Part shown: positions 25,901 to 34,976 of the stretch, piece after piece | Numbering within the stretch: the stretch's first letter is position 1 | Layout: every line of letters begins with the position of its first letter | Assembly (NCBI GenBank): GCA_025350965.1 | Contig: JANXWV010000058.1 | Coordinates: 1-35,849, forward strand | Reading direction: 5' to 3' | Origin: Rhizobacter sp. | Lineage (GTDB): Bacteria > Pseudomonadota > Gammaproteobacteria > Burkholderiales > Burkholderiaceae_C | DNA: 35,849 nt | The notes under the pieces: model-generated | What the model was told of the DNA's origin: nothing | The model's input: the letters and a program-made list of their open reading frames with translations, nothing else | The model's database searches: none | Translations under genes and position numbers: made by a program

Positions 25901-28132
25901 ATGATCGAATCCATCCACATCTCGGGCGTTGCCACGTACGCGGCCGACCCGGAGGTTCTGAGCGAGCTGTCAAAGTTCAACTTCGTGTACGGCTCAAATG
26001 GCTCTGGGAAGACGACGGTTTCCCGAGTCATCGCGAACGAGACCGACCACCCGACGTGCCGCGTGACATGGCGGCGCGGTACCAAGCTCCAAGCGATGGT
26101 CTACAACCGAGACTTCGTTGCTAAAAATTTCGGACCTGCGACCGAGCTTAAAGGCATCTTCACCTTGGGAGAAAAGAATGCCGACACGCTCGCGAAAATC
26201 GTTACTGCCAAGGCTGAACTCGACGGGCTGACGAAGTCCATCGAGGGCTTTGAAGAGACGCTAAAGGGGGCTGATGGCATGGGAGGAAAACGTGGCGAGC
26301 TGGCGGTTCTCGAGGGCCACTTCAAGGACAAGTGCTGGTCCCAGAAGAAGAAACACGACGTCAACTTCTCCAGCGCGTTCGAGGGGTTCCGAAACAACTC
26401 CGAGAACTTCAAAACGAAAGTATTGCAAGAGCAAGCCTCGAATTCGGCGGCTCTCGTTCCTCTCGTCGATCTCGAAGAGAAGGCCAAGATGGTGTTTGGC
26501 AATACACCGACCGTCGAGCCGGTCATTGGAGCTGTCTCCGTAGCGACGCTCATCGGCCACGAGTCGAACGCAGTCCTCAAGAAGCGCGTGTTGGGGAAGG
26601 AAGATGTCGACATCGCCGCCATGATAAAAAGGCTTGGCAATAGCGATTGGGTGCGCGAGGGGCGGTCTTTCTACGACGCCAACGAGCAGGCGTGTCCCTT
26701 CTGCCAGCAGAGCACAACCGATGCGTTTGCCAAAAGTTTGAACGACTACTTCGATGAGGCATTTGTTGCTGACAGTCGAGCGATTGATCAGCTCGCAAGC
26801 GACTACGCGGCCGACGCCGCGAGGCTGCAGCAGCAGATTGCGTCGATCATCGCGACACCTTCCAAGTTCGTTGACGCCGAAGCACTCAGGGACGAGAAGG
26901 AACTGCTCGACTCGCGCCTCACAATCAACGCTCAACGACTCGCCTCAAAGAAAAGGGAGCCAAGCCAAGTCGTCGAACTTGAGGCGCTTGGGAACGTCCT
27001 GTCAGCGATTGTCGATCTGGTCGACGCAGCGAATTTGCTCGTGGCCGCACACAACAAGACGGTGGCCAATTTGGCTCAGGAGCGACGGGAACTTTCGTCG
27101 ATGGTCTGGAAGTACGTCATAGGAGCGGAGCTGAAATCCGATTTGGCCGACTACTCGTCGAAGAAGGACGGATTGAAAAAGGCGATAGCTGCGATCGAGA
27201 ACAGGATCGAGTTGTCGACGAAAGAACGACGCGAAAAGTCTGTCGCCATCAGTGAATTGGAAAAAGAAGCGACAAGCATCCAGCCGACGATCGACGGTAT
27301 CAATGGCCTGCTCGCCTCCTTCGGATTTCGTGGCTTCACGTTGGGAAAGGCCGCCAATGGAACCTGCTACACCTTGAAGCGCCAAAACGGAGCCGATGCA
27401 CAGGAGACGCTGAGTGAAGGCGAGAGGACGTTCGTCACCTTTCTCTATTTCTATCATCTGCTAAAAGGTAGCGACTCTGAGAGCGGCATGACGGCGGACC
27501 GGATCGTCGTGTTCGACGATCCGGTGTCTAGCTTGGATAGCGACATCCTGTTCATCGTGGGCAGCCTGATCAAAGGGCTGTTCGATGAGGTGCGGGCGGG
27601 AACGAGCCACATCAAGCAGATCTTCGTGCTCACCCACAATGTCTACTTCCACAAAGAGGTGACGTTCAATCCAAGACGCAGCAACAACGAAGCAATGAAG
27701 AGCGAGGAGACGTTTTGGGTGGTTCGCAAGGCCAACTTGGCGTCGAAGGTGGAGCGGCACACGTCTAACCCAATTGCGACATCGTACGAGTTGCTGTGGT
27801 CTGAGGTGCGCAGGTCAGACCGTTCAAACTTGGCGATCCAGAACACGTTGCGGCGGATACTGGAGAACTACTTCAAGATTTTGGGCCGCATCGATTCCGA
27901 CGAGATCTGCGCAATGTTTGAAGGCCGAGAGAGGCTCATCTGCAAGTCTCTGTTCTCCTGGGTCAACGATGGATCGCACTTCGCCCACGACGATCTCTAC
28001 GTTGCCATTGATGACTCGATGGTGGAAAACTACTTGAGGGTATTCCGGGAAATGTTTGAGAAGTCCGAGCATCACGCCCACTACAAAATGATGATGGGTG
28101 ACGCCTATGTGGAGCTCCTTGCTCCCGCTTGA
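25901..28132 (+). CDS. AAA_13 ATPase, RloC/PrrC-like candidate anticodon nuclease
   Basis: 743 residues. ABC-type ATPase: Walker A YGSNGSGKTT at 30-39, signature LSEGERTFVTFLYF near 504, Walker B IVVFDDPVSSLDSD near 535, H-loop VLTHNVYFH near 576. Coiled coils in the middle contain CPFCQQ near 264-269, a CxxC that could be a zinc hook. After the ATPase comes RRILENYF (an R-x3-E spacing) and, 38 residues on, NDGSHFAHDD. This matches the R-x3-E...H order of the PrrC/RloC tRNA anticodon nuclease triad. RloC-type proteins cut tRNA as a suicide response to phage or DNA damage. GC content is visibly lower than in the flanking genes, suggesting separate acquisition. The start has GGAG 8 nt upstream. 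The ATPase call is firm; the nuclease call is tentative. Confidence 0.72.
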   Translation: MIESIHISGVATYAADPEVLSELSKFNFVYGSNGSGKTTVSRVIANETDHPTCRVTWRRGTKLQAMVYNRDFVAKNFGPATELKGIFTLGEKNADTLAKIVTAKAELDGLTKSIEGFEETLKGADGMGGKRGELAVLEGHFKDKCWSQKKKHDVNFSSAFEGFRNNSENFKTKVLQEQASNSAALVPLVDLEEKAKMVFGNTPTVEPVIGAVSVATLIGHESNAVLKKRVLGKEDVDIAAMIKRLGNSDWVREGRSFYDANEQACPFCQQSTTDAFAKSLNDYFDEAFVADSRAIDQLASDYAADAARLQQQIASIIATPSKFVDAEALRDEKELLDSRLTINAQRLASKKREPSQVVELEALGNVLSAIVDLVDAANLLVAAHNKTVANLAQERRELSSMVWKYVIGAELKSDLADYSSKKDGLKKAIAAIENRIELSTKERREKSVAISELEKEATSIQPTIDGINGLLASFGFRGFTLGKAANGTCYTLKRQNGADAQETLSEGERTFVTFLYFYHLLKGSDSESGMTADRIVVFDDPVSSLDSDILFIVGSLIKGLFDEVRAGTSHIKQIFVLTHNVYFHKEVTFNPRRSNNEAMKSEETFWVVRKANLASKVERHTSNPIATSYELLWSEVRRSDRSNLAIQNTLRRILENYFKILGRIDSDEICAMFEGRERLICKSLFSWVNDGSHFAHDDLYVAIDDSMVENYLRVFREMFEKSEHHAHYKMMMGDAYVELLAPA

Positions 28133-28140
28133 ACCGATGC

Positions 28141-28197
28141 TAAGGCGGGTCTCTGGGTCCGGTGCGTCCCGCTACGCGTCAGTTGTAGAGCGCCTTA
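28141..28197. terminator. Inverted repeat between convergent stop codons
   Basis: TAAGGCG (28141-28147) and CGCCTTA (28191-28197) are perfect 7-nt arms spanning the gap between the AAA_13 gene and the convergent helicase, whose TAA stop lies in the right arm. The 43-nt interval also holds GCGGG and CCCGC, which can pair inside. Possible bidirectional terminator; no T-tract. Confidence 0.3.
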
Positions 28198-31100
28198 CCT
28201 CTCGGCCAACCCCATCGCGCGTTCGAGTCTCTTCCGAATGGACGCTCCGGTGCGTTGCAATCCGAGCTCTCGCGCCATCGCCACAATGACGACATTGCCA
28301 GTCTTCCCACTCGCGAGCACAAACCGCGCCAAATCGACAAGCTCTGGCATACAGATCTCATCCACGGCTCTGACCGACTCGTCCGCTGAACGTCGAAAGA
28401 CGATCTGTATGTCCGGCCCGCGCGCAGCCGCCCAATAGAACGTTCCAACGCTTTCTTCGATCGTGCGAATCGCCGTCGCAGCCAAGGCTTCAACGCGCTC
28501 CTGAATCCGCGACCCGGTCCGCTGCCAACCGTGAGCCCTGGCGATGCGCCGCGCGAGCACCGTGTCGAGCACCGGGCCTTCGACTTCGACGACATGCGCA
28601 ATCATCCTGCGCAGCACCGGGTCGTAGGCGCTGTCGAAGAACGCATCGGCGTTCACTGCATCAACTGCGGTTGAGGGGTCTGACTCGACGAAGACGCCGG
28701 TTGCCACAGGCAGATCGTCGGCCACATTGCGCGCGTACACCTCGGCCTCTTGTTGCTCTGCGGGCCGCTCATGCTGCCGGGCCTTCGCATCAAGCGCTGG
28801 CTCGGTATCGACGCCACCTTCTTGGCTCGCCAACGCTGATGGCGCGGCAGCAGATGAAGCCGCCTCCTCGCGCGCCTTCCTGATCGCCGCTTCCGCTGCA
28901 TCGCTGGCCGCCTGACTCTCGGCCTCCTCGGCCCGCTTCGTGCGACTCGTCTCCAGCAACCCACGCAGCTTCGCATCGAGCTTCGCCAATGTGCCGGCCT
29001 TGTCCACCCACCAGTCGGTGGACCACACGCGCAAGATCTCCCACCCTAGGCCGCGCAGCACCTGCTCGCGCAGCATGTCGCGGTCGCGCGCCGTGGCAGA
29101 GCGGTGGTAGGTGGCGCCATCGCATTCGATGCCTGTCAGGTAGCTGCCCCTCGCATCGGGGTGCACCACGGCCAGGTCCACGCGGAACGACGATGCGCCG
29201 ATCTGCGTGTGCAGCTCCCAGCCCTTGCCGGCCAGCGCCGAGGCCACTGCTTCCTCGAAGGGGCTCTCGAAGTCGCCCAGGCTGCCGCGCGTCGCTTCGG
29301 CCAATGCGCGCGTCCCGCGTTCGGCGAACTCCAGGAAGTGCTTCAGGTCGCGCACGCCCAGGGCTTGGGTGCGAGCCAGGTCCATCTGCTCGCCTTTGAG
29401 GCTGGAGAACACGCGCAGCTCGTGCCGGGCCCGGGTGATGGCCACGTTGAGCCTGCGTTCGCCGCCTTCGCGGTTCATGGGGCCGAAGTTCATCGACACC
29501 GCACCGGCCAGGTCCGGCCCGTAGGTAATGGAGAAATACATGATGTCGCGTTCGTCGCCCTGAACGCTTTCCAGGTTCTTGACGAACAGGGGCTCCAGCT
29601 CCGTTTCGCTGAAGTAGGGCTCGAGGGCAGGGTCGCGGCGCCGCTCTTCGTCCAGCAGGTCTTCGATCAGGCCTTGCTGTTCGGTGTTGAAAGTCACCAC
29701 GCCGATGGTGAGCTTGCTCTCGCGAAAACCCGGCGACCTGAGCCGCGCTACAACGTCGGCCACGAGCGCCTTGGCTTCGGGCTTGTTAATGCGCGCGCCG
29801 CCCTTCTCGTACACGCCGTTGACGTGGTGAAAGTTCACCGCCTGGTCTTCGGTCACCGGCGACGGGAAGGTGACCAGCGAACCACCGTAGTAGCGGTGGT
29901 TGGAAAACGCGATCAGGCTCTCGTGACGGCTGCGGTAGTGCCAGGCCAAGTTCATTGTGGGCAGGTTCGCGCCCAGGCATTCGTCGAGGATGCTTTCGAG
30001 GTCGCCTTCGACATCCTCTTCGTCGGCTGACGACTCGGCACGGTCGAAGAAGTTGGTCGGCGGCAATTGTTTGGGGTCGCCCACCATTACCACCTGCTTG
30101 CCGCGCGCGATGGCGCCCACGGCGTCCCACACGGGGATTTGCGAGGCTTCGTCGAACACAACTACGTCGAAGGCATTGGCGTCGGCGCTCAGGTACTGAG
30201 CGATCGACAACGGGCTCATCAGCAGGCAGGGCGTCAGCTTGGTCAGTGCCGACGGGATGCTGCTCATCAGCTCGCGCAGCGGCAGGTGCCGCTTCTTCTT
30301 GGTCATCTCATGGCGCAAGATGCCCCACTCCGAGTTGCGCGTGACGCTGTCTTGTCTGGGCAGGTCAGCGCAGAGCGTAGCGCGCACCCACGCTTTCGTC
30401 AGCCGGGTGTACTGCGTCTCCAGCGCGCGGAAGTCGCCGATGCGCTTTTCATGCTCGGCCGCCACGAAGCTGCGGATGACGGGCTCGTTGTCGACCACCG
30501 CATTGAGCCACCAGCGGCTGTAGCCGGTCTCGAACGCGCGGCGCGTGGCTCCGGAGGCGATGGCGCCGTGCTCGATGCCGGCGACCAGCGGCGCCAGCCC
30601 GAGCGCCACGGCCTGCTGGCAGACCTTGCGCCACGCACACCAGGCGTTCAGGCGGCTTTCGGCTTGCACCAGGGCCGTGCAGCGCTTGAGCAACTCGGCC
30701 ACAGCGATGTCGCCGAAGTTTGTCTTGGCGATCTCCGCGAACTCCCCCGCCGCCGACAAGCGGTCGATCGACGGTTGAACCGCGCCCCAGGCCGCGATGT
30801 AAGCCTGCCCTGCGGAGGCGATCGGGCCTGTGGGATCGAGCAGCGCGTTGCCGTCGCCGATCAGTCGGTCCAGCGGTGCTTTCACGGCGGCAAGGTCTTC
30901 GGGTGTCGCTGCCAGGTTGGCGATGGCGGCGGCCATCGACGCCTGAAACTTCAACGCTTTCTCCAACTCGTCCAGCCGTGTTTTGGCCCCACTCCACAGG
31001 CCGGCGGTCAGGCCGGCCAGGTCATCAAAGCCGGACAGCTGCTGTTCGACAACACCGCGCTGCCGCAGCCGCTGAAGGTCGGCCGACATCGCTGCGCCAC

Positions 31101-34100
31101 AGTCGCCGTTGGCCACGCCGAGGTGCTCGCCGGTCAGCGGGCCCGCCTCGCGCAAGGCAGCCCGCTCGGTGTTGAAGTCGAGTGCGGCATCGAGGTGTTC
31201 GCAACGCGTCGCCAGCCCTGCCCACAGCCCGGCGGTGGCAGGCCCGAGGTGGTCAAGTGCGGCGATGTCGGCGTCGAGCGCCTTCAGGGCGCGGAGCTTG
31301 CCCAGTTCCCTGGAAAGACGCTCGCCACAGCGCCCGTTGGCGATCGCATCCAGCCCATCGTCGTCCCACGGATACTGGTGCCGGGCGGCGGTCAGAACAT
31401 GCTGGAACTTCAAGGCGGCGTCCGCAAACTCACGCCGCGTCTTCAGGCCCGCCCAGACGCCTTCGGTGGCGGGTCCGACTTCCAGCGCAGTGGCCTCCGC
31501 TCGAAGTGCGCGAATGCGCACGAGGGCGCGGAGGTCGCGTGCCACGTCGGGTTCGGTCTCGCCAGTGGCGGCGGCGTCCAGCACCGAGCGCACCTTACGT
31601 TTGGCCAGCCACGACATCGGCCACAGCGCCTTCTCGGCCTTGACCCATTCGCGCTGCAGCTGCGTCACGTTGAGCTGTTCGACCTGTTCGCTGTAGGACA
31701 CCGAAAGCTGCTTCGTCGCTTGCGCGATCTGGTCGATAAGGGCCAGCCCCTTTTGCAGTTCCTCGACCACGTCGGCCGCCCAAGGCATGCCCAGATCGGC
31801 ATGCGCGCTGCGGCGGTTCGCCAGCAGCTTGATGCCTTGCCTGCACGCCACCACGACGGAAGGTGGCCACGCGGGCGCGAGCTGCGAGCTGAGGTCGCGG
31901 TGCTGCGTCACGAGCGCCGCGCCGGCCTGCAGGCGCTCGGCCGTGCCGCGGGCATCCACGCGCAACACGAATCGCCAATCGCGTCCCGCCGCCTGCGGCA
32001 AGATCCTGGCCAAGACGCCGACTGCGCCGCGCACGCGGCGCGTCAGGGGCATCGGCGGCAGCCCGATGGCAGAAGCCAGCCGGTCATGCGCCGCCTGCAC
32101 GGCCTGCGCGGGCGGCATCACACCGCGGGCCGCATCCACCAGGCTCTGTTGCCACATCGGTGACCAGTCGCTCCGCCCGACGGCGGCCAACGGGTTGTCG
32201 AGCAAGGCGCCATGGCCGAAGGCTGTCGCGTTCACATCGAGCCGGTCCACGACGCCACGCAGGGCCTCCATGGCATCGGTGCCGTGGGCCTGGGCGGCGC
32301 CCCAGCTCAAGCCCAACGCGGGAACGTCTTCCCCGTCGACCACCCGACCGATGGCCTCGAAGATGGTCATGCCGTTGGCGTGCCGAAAGTGCAGGCGCTC
32401 GACGTAGCCATTGAGGTCGTCGCGCAGGCGCTTGAGCCGCTGCGCCTGGGCGCGCCATTCGTCGGGGTCGACATCGCCTTGGGCTTCCCAGGCGTTCTGC
32501 AACTGGGCCAGCACGTCGAGCTTTCGTGCCTTGCTGGAATGCAGCTCCAGGCAAAACTCACCCAGGTTGACCTCGCGCAGCCGCCGGTACACCACATCCA
32601 GCGCGGCGATTTTTTCCGACACGAACAACACGCGCTTGCCCTCGGCCAGGCACTGCGCGATGAGGTTGCTGATGGTCTGGCTCTTGCCGGTGCCCGGCGG
32701 GCCGATGAGCACGAAGTCCTTGCCTCTCACGGCCGCCATCACGGCCGACAGCTGAGACGAATCTGCCGGCAACGGGCAGAAGGTCTGCTCGGGCGAGAAA
32801 TCGGCATCCAGGCGTTTGGGGTTCGGGAAGGCCACGCCGGACGGATAACTGTCACGCGGCGTGTCGATCAGGTGTTTGACGACGGGGTTCTCGCGCAGCT
32901 GGTCGGTGCGCTCGGTCAAGTCCTTCCACATCAGGTACTTGGCAAACGAGAACATGGCCAGCACCACGTCTTCCGAGACCTCCCAACCCTTGATGTCTTT
33001 GATGGAATGGGAAACGGCCTTCCAGACCGCCTGCACATCCAGTCCCGCATCGTCCCGGGGCAACTCGCCATCGGCGACGCCGAAATCGAGTTTGAAATCC
33101 TGCCGCAGCATTTCGATGAGCGTCGGGTTGAAGCGCGGCTCGTCGTCGTGCAGCAGCAGCGTGAAGCCTGAACGAGCGCTTTTTCTGTGGAGCGTCACGG
33201 GCACCAGGATCAGCGGCGCGCGGTACTTCGTGCCGGCCTTGTCGTCGCGGGTCCATGACAGGAAGCCGAGCGCGATGTACAGTGTGTTCGCACCGCCTTC
33301 CTGGAGCGTGTTGCGCGCGGTGCGGTACAGATCCACCAGCCGCGGCTCGAGTTCGTCCTGTGGCACGCCGATGAAGACCTCGCGGCGCTTCAACGCATCC
33401 AGGGCGTGAGCGCGACGCAGGTCTTCGCGCTCGCGTCCTTCGTAGATGGCTTGATTGCGTGGGTCGGCGCCGTCCATCAGGTCGGGTCGCGCCAGCAGCT
33501 TCAGCGTCTGCCCGTCTGACAGCAGGTCTTCCAGCGCACCGGCATCCGGCGCTTCCAGCTTCAAGGCCTTCTTACCGGACTTGAAGTTGAGCAGGTTGTT
33601 GCGCAGCGAAAGGTCGAGCAGTTTGCGTTGCCAGCGTGCCAGACGGTCCTTCGGGTTCAGCGTGGCCGGGTCTTGTTCGGCGGTGGGGCCGTCCTCGGGC
33701 AGCTCGGGCGGTTCGTCGAAGGGCGGCTGCACGGCCATCGGCTGCGCCGCTGTTTGTGCGACCGTCGGCGCCTCGGCGCTGGCCAGCGGCTTGATGCGTT
33801 GCAGGCGGGCACGGCGAATGTCGATCGCCATCTCGAACGCCTCTTCCTTCGCTTCCGAGATCTGCTGGGCTGCGTTCTGGCTGGCGAAGCTGAAACTCGG
33901 CGCTGGCCGATGCGTGGCGAGTGTGGTCTCGAACAGCAGCAGCTCTTTCAACTTCACGCGCTTGCGCAGCGCGGTGACGTCGTCCACGACAGTCGCGGAG
34001 AACTCCTCGGCCTTGAGCCACACACCGGCAAACGCATGGCCCTTCGTGAACACCAGTAGCGGGTTCAGGCCTGCCTGCTCGATGGCGGCGCAGAAGAACA

Positions 34101-34812
34101 GGGCCAGATCGAGGCATGTCGCGAGGCCGGATTCGGCGATTTGCGCGGGGCCGCGTACCTTCTGCCCGCTGTGCTCGAAGCTGGCCGGTGGCAGCGCATA
34201 GTCCAGCCCCATCGCGGCGACAGCGCTCCAGATGCCGGAGGCCAATTCCCAGGCGCGCTGGCTGCCGCCCTTGTAGCCGTCCAGCGCCGGGTTCTTGCCG
34301 TTCTTGCGCAAAATGTCGGCCGCTTGTTTCAGCAGGCGCTCGACGGCGGGTTCATTGGGCTGCACAAAGGCCGCGATCAGGTCCGGAAGATGGTGCGAGA
34401 TGCCGCCCCATTGATTGCGTGGCAGCAGTTCGACGGACCGTTCCAGTCGCGCCAATCCGACGCTCGAATCGTCACGCCGCCGCAGCGAAAACGTCACCGT
34501 CGCCTTCTCGCTCTCGGTCAGACGCGTGAGCAGCGGGCCATCGAGTTGCACGTCGAGGTCGGTGATGCGGTAACTGCTGCCCGCACCGACCGCATCGATT
34601 CGCCACACCTTCGGCTTAAGGAACCCTGGTACGGATTCGATGCGCAGCTCGAGGTCCTTCGCAACTTCCTTTGTGCCGTTGACGATGCTCAGTTCCTTGA
34701 GCAAAGGCACGGCATTCTGAAAGTCCGCCAGGTTCAGCTTCGCGATCAGCGTTGCGTCGACGCGATGGCACTCGTCGTTGATGCCGCCGTCCCCGGAATC
34801 GATCTGCTCCAT
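28195..34812 (-). CDS. Giant DUF4011 SF1 helicase with Vsr/DUF559-like nuclease and DUF3320 domains
   Basis: 2205 residues from ATG 34812 (purine-rich GGGGCGGG just upstream). Order: N-terminal beta region; transglutaminase-like triad region, ATCLDLALFF (about 230) with GHAFAGVW (257) and VVDD (276); DUF4011 from about 387 (RWQRKLLDLSLRNNLLNF). The SF1 helicase core has Walker A GPPGTGKSQT (about 704), a long helical insertion with three internal repeats, Walker B VVFDEASQIP (about 1549), GDPKQLPP (1574), QGDERDIMYFS (1751) and NVAITRARH (1787). A PD-(D/E)XK nuclease of Vsr/DUF559 type follows (VDLAV...IECDGATYH, 1870-1905), then DUF3320 (2054-2205). From memory, a single-gene phage-defence type called Hhe has a similar plan; this needs checking. 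Helicase plus nuclease implies foreign-DNA degradation. Confidence 0.9.
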   Translation of the reverse strand: MEQIDSGDGGINDECHRVDATLIAKLNLADFQNAVPLLKELSIVNGTKEVAKDLELRIESVPGFLKPKVWRIDAVGAGSSYRITDLDVQLDGPLLTRLTESEKATVTFSLRRRDDSSVGLARLERSVELLPRNQWGGISHHLPDLIAAFVQPNEPAVERLLKQAADILRKNGKNPALDGYKGGSQRAWELASGIWSAVAAMGLDYALPPASFEHSGQKVRGPAQIAESGLATCLDLALFFCAAIEQAGLNPLLVFTKGHAFAGVWLKAEEFSATVVDDVTALRKRVKLKELLLFETTLATHRPAPSFSFASQNAAQQISEAKEEAFEMAIDIRRARLQRIKPLASAEAPTVAQTAAQPMAVQPPFDEPPELPEDGPTAEQDPATLNPKDRLARWQRKLLDLSLRNNLLNFKSGKKALKLEAPDAGALEDLLSDGQTLKLLARPDLMDGADPRNQAIYEGREREDLRRAHALDALKRREVFIGVPQDELEPRLVDLYRTARNTLQEGGANTLYIALGFLSWTRDDKAGTKYRAPLILVPVTLHRKSARSGFTLLLHDDEPRFNPTLIEMLRQDFKLDFGVADGELPRDDAGLDVQAVWKAVSHSIKDIKGWEVSEDVVLAMFSFAKYLMWKDLTERTDQLRENPVVKHLIDTPRDSYPSGVAFPNPKRLDADFSPEQTFCPLPADSSQLSAVMAAVRGKDFVLIGPPGTGKSQTISNLIAQCLAEGKRVLFVSEKIAALDVVYRRLREVNLGEFCLELHSSKARKLDVLAQLQNAWEAQGDVDPDEWRAQAQRLKRLRDDLNGYVERLHFRHANGMTIFEAIGRVVDGEDVPALGLSWGAAQAHGTDAMEALRGVVDRLDVNATAFGHGALLDNPLAAVGRSDWSPMWQQSLVDAARGVMPPAQAVQAAHDRLASAIGLPPMPLTRRVRGAVGVLARILPQAAGRDWRFVLRVDARGTAERLQAGAALVTQHRDLSSQLAPAWPPSVVVACRQGIKLLANRRSAHADLGMPWAADVVEELQKGLALIDQIAQATKQLSVSYSEQVEQLNVTQLQREWVKAEKALWPMSWLAKRKVRSVLDAAATGETEPDVARDLRALVRIRALRAEATALEVGPATEGVWAGLKTRREFADAALKFQHVLTAARHQYPWDDDGLDAIANGRCGERLSRELGKLRALKALDADIAALDHLGPATAGLWAGLATRCEHLDAALDFNTERAALREAGPLTGEHLGVANGDCGAAMSADLQRLRQRGVVEQQLSGFDDLAGLTAGLWSGAKTRLDELEKALKFQASMAAAIANLAATPEDLAAVKAPLDRLIGDGNALLDPTGPIASAGQAYIAAWGAVQPSIDRLSAAGEFAEIAKTNFGDIAVAELLKRCTALVQAESRLNAWCAWRKVCQQAVALGLAPLVAGIEHGAIASGATRRAFETGYSRWWLNAVVDNEPVIRSFVAAEHEKRIGDFRALETQYTRLTKAWVRATLCADLPRQDSVTRNSEWGILRHEMTKKKRHLPLRELMSSIPSALTKLTPCLLMSPLSIAQYLSADANAFDVVVFDEASQIPVWDAVGAIARGKQVVMVGDPKQLPPTNFFDRAESSADEEDVEGDLESILDECLGANLPTMNLAWHYRSRHESLIAFSNHRYYGGSLVTFPSPVTEDQAVNFHHVNGVYEKGGARINKPEAKALVADVVARLRSPGFRESKLTIGVVTFNTEQQGLIEDLLDEERRRDPALEPYFSETELEPLFVKNLESVQGDERDIMYFSITYGPDLAGAVSMNFGPMNREGGERRLNVAITRARHELRVFSSLKGEQMDLARTQALGVRDLKHFLEFAERGTRALAEATRGSLGDFESPFEEAVASALAGKGWELHTQIGASSFRVDLAVVHPDARGSYLTGIECDGATYHRSATARDRDMLREQVLRGLGWEILRVWSTDWWVDKAGTLAKLDAKLRGLLETSRTKRAEEAESQAASDAAEAAIRKAREEAASSAAAPSALASQEGGVDTEPALDAKARQHERPAEQQEAEVYARNVADDLPVATGVFVESDPSTAVDAVNADAFFDSAYDPVLRRMIAHVVEVEGPVLDTVLARRIARAHGWQRTGSRIQERVEALAATAIRTIEESVGTFYWAAARGPDIQIVFRRSADESVRAVDEICMPELVDLARFVLASGKTGNVVIVAMARELGLQRTGASIRKRLERAMGLAER

Positions 34813-34976
34813 CGCCCGCCCCTTTACAATCGGTTCACATGCCGAGCCGACGAGGGCCCTCCCGATGGTGCCGGGCACGCAGGTCAAAGAACTGCGCCGC
34901 AAGCTGCCATTGAATGCATCTTGTCACAGGCAGTTGGTCTTTCGGAGGAGTTCCTACCCCCTCACGACGAAGGCGT
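34813..34976 (-). other. Intergenic gap between the DUF1016 and helicase genes
   Basis: 164 nt with no coding potential I can support. On the minus strand it ends AAAGGGGCGGGCG before the helicase ATG, which supplies a ribosome-binding site. A TTGTAAAG stretch about 20 nt upstream could contain a -10 box, but no convincing -35 pairs with it. Confidence 0.35.

Noticed and set aside
30067..32163. 698-codon plus-strand frame opposite the giant helicase
   Set aside because: No motif, Arg/His/Gly-rich, and fully inside the helicase gene, which carries all conserved helicase motifs.
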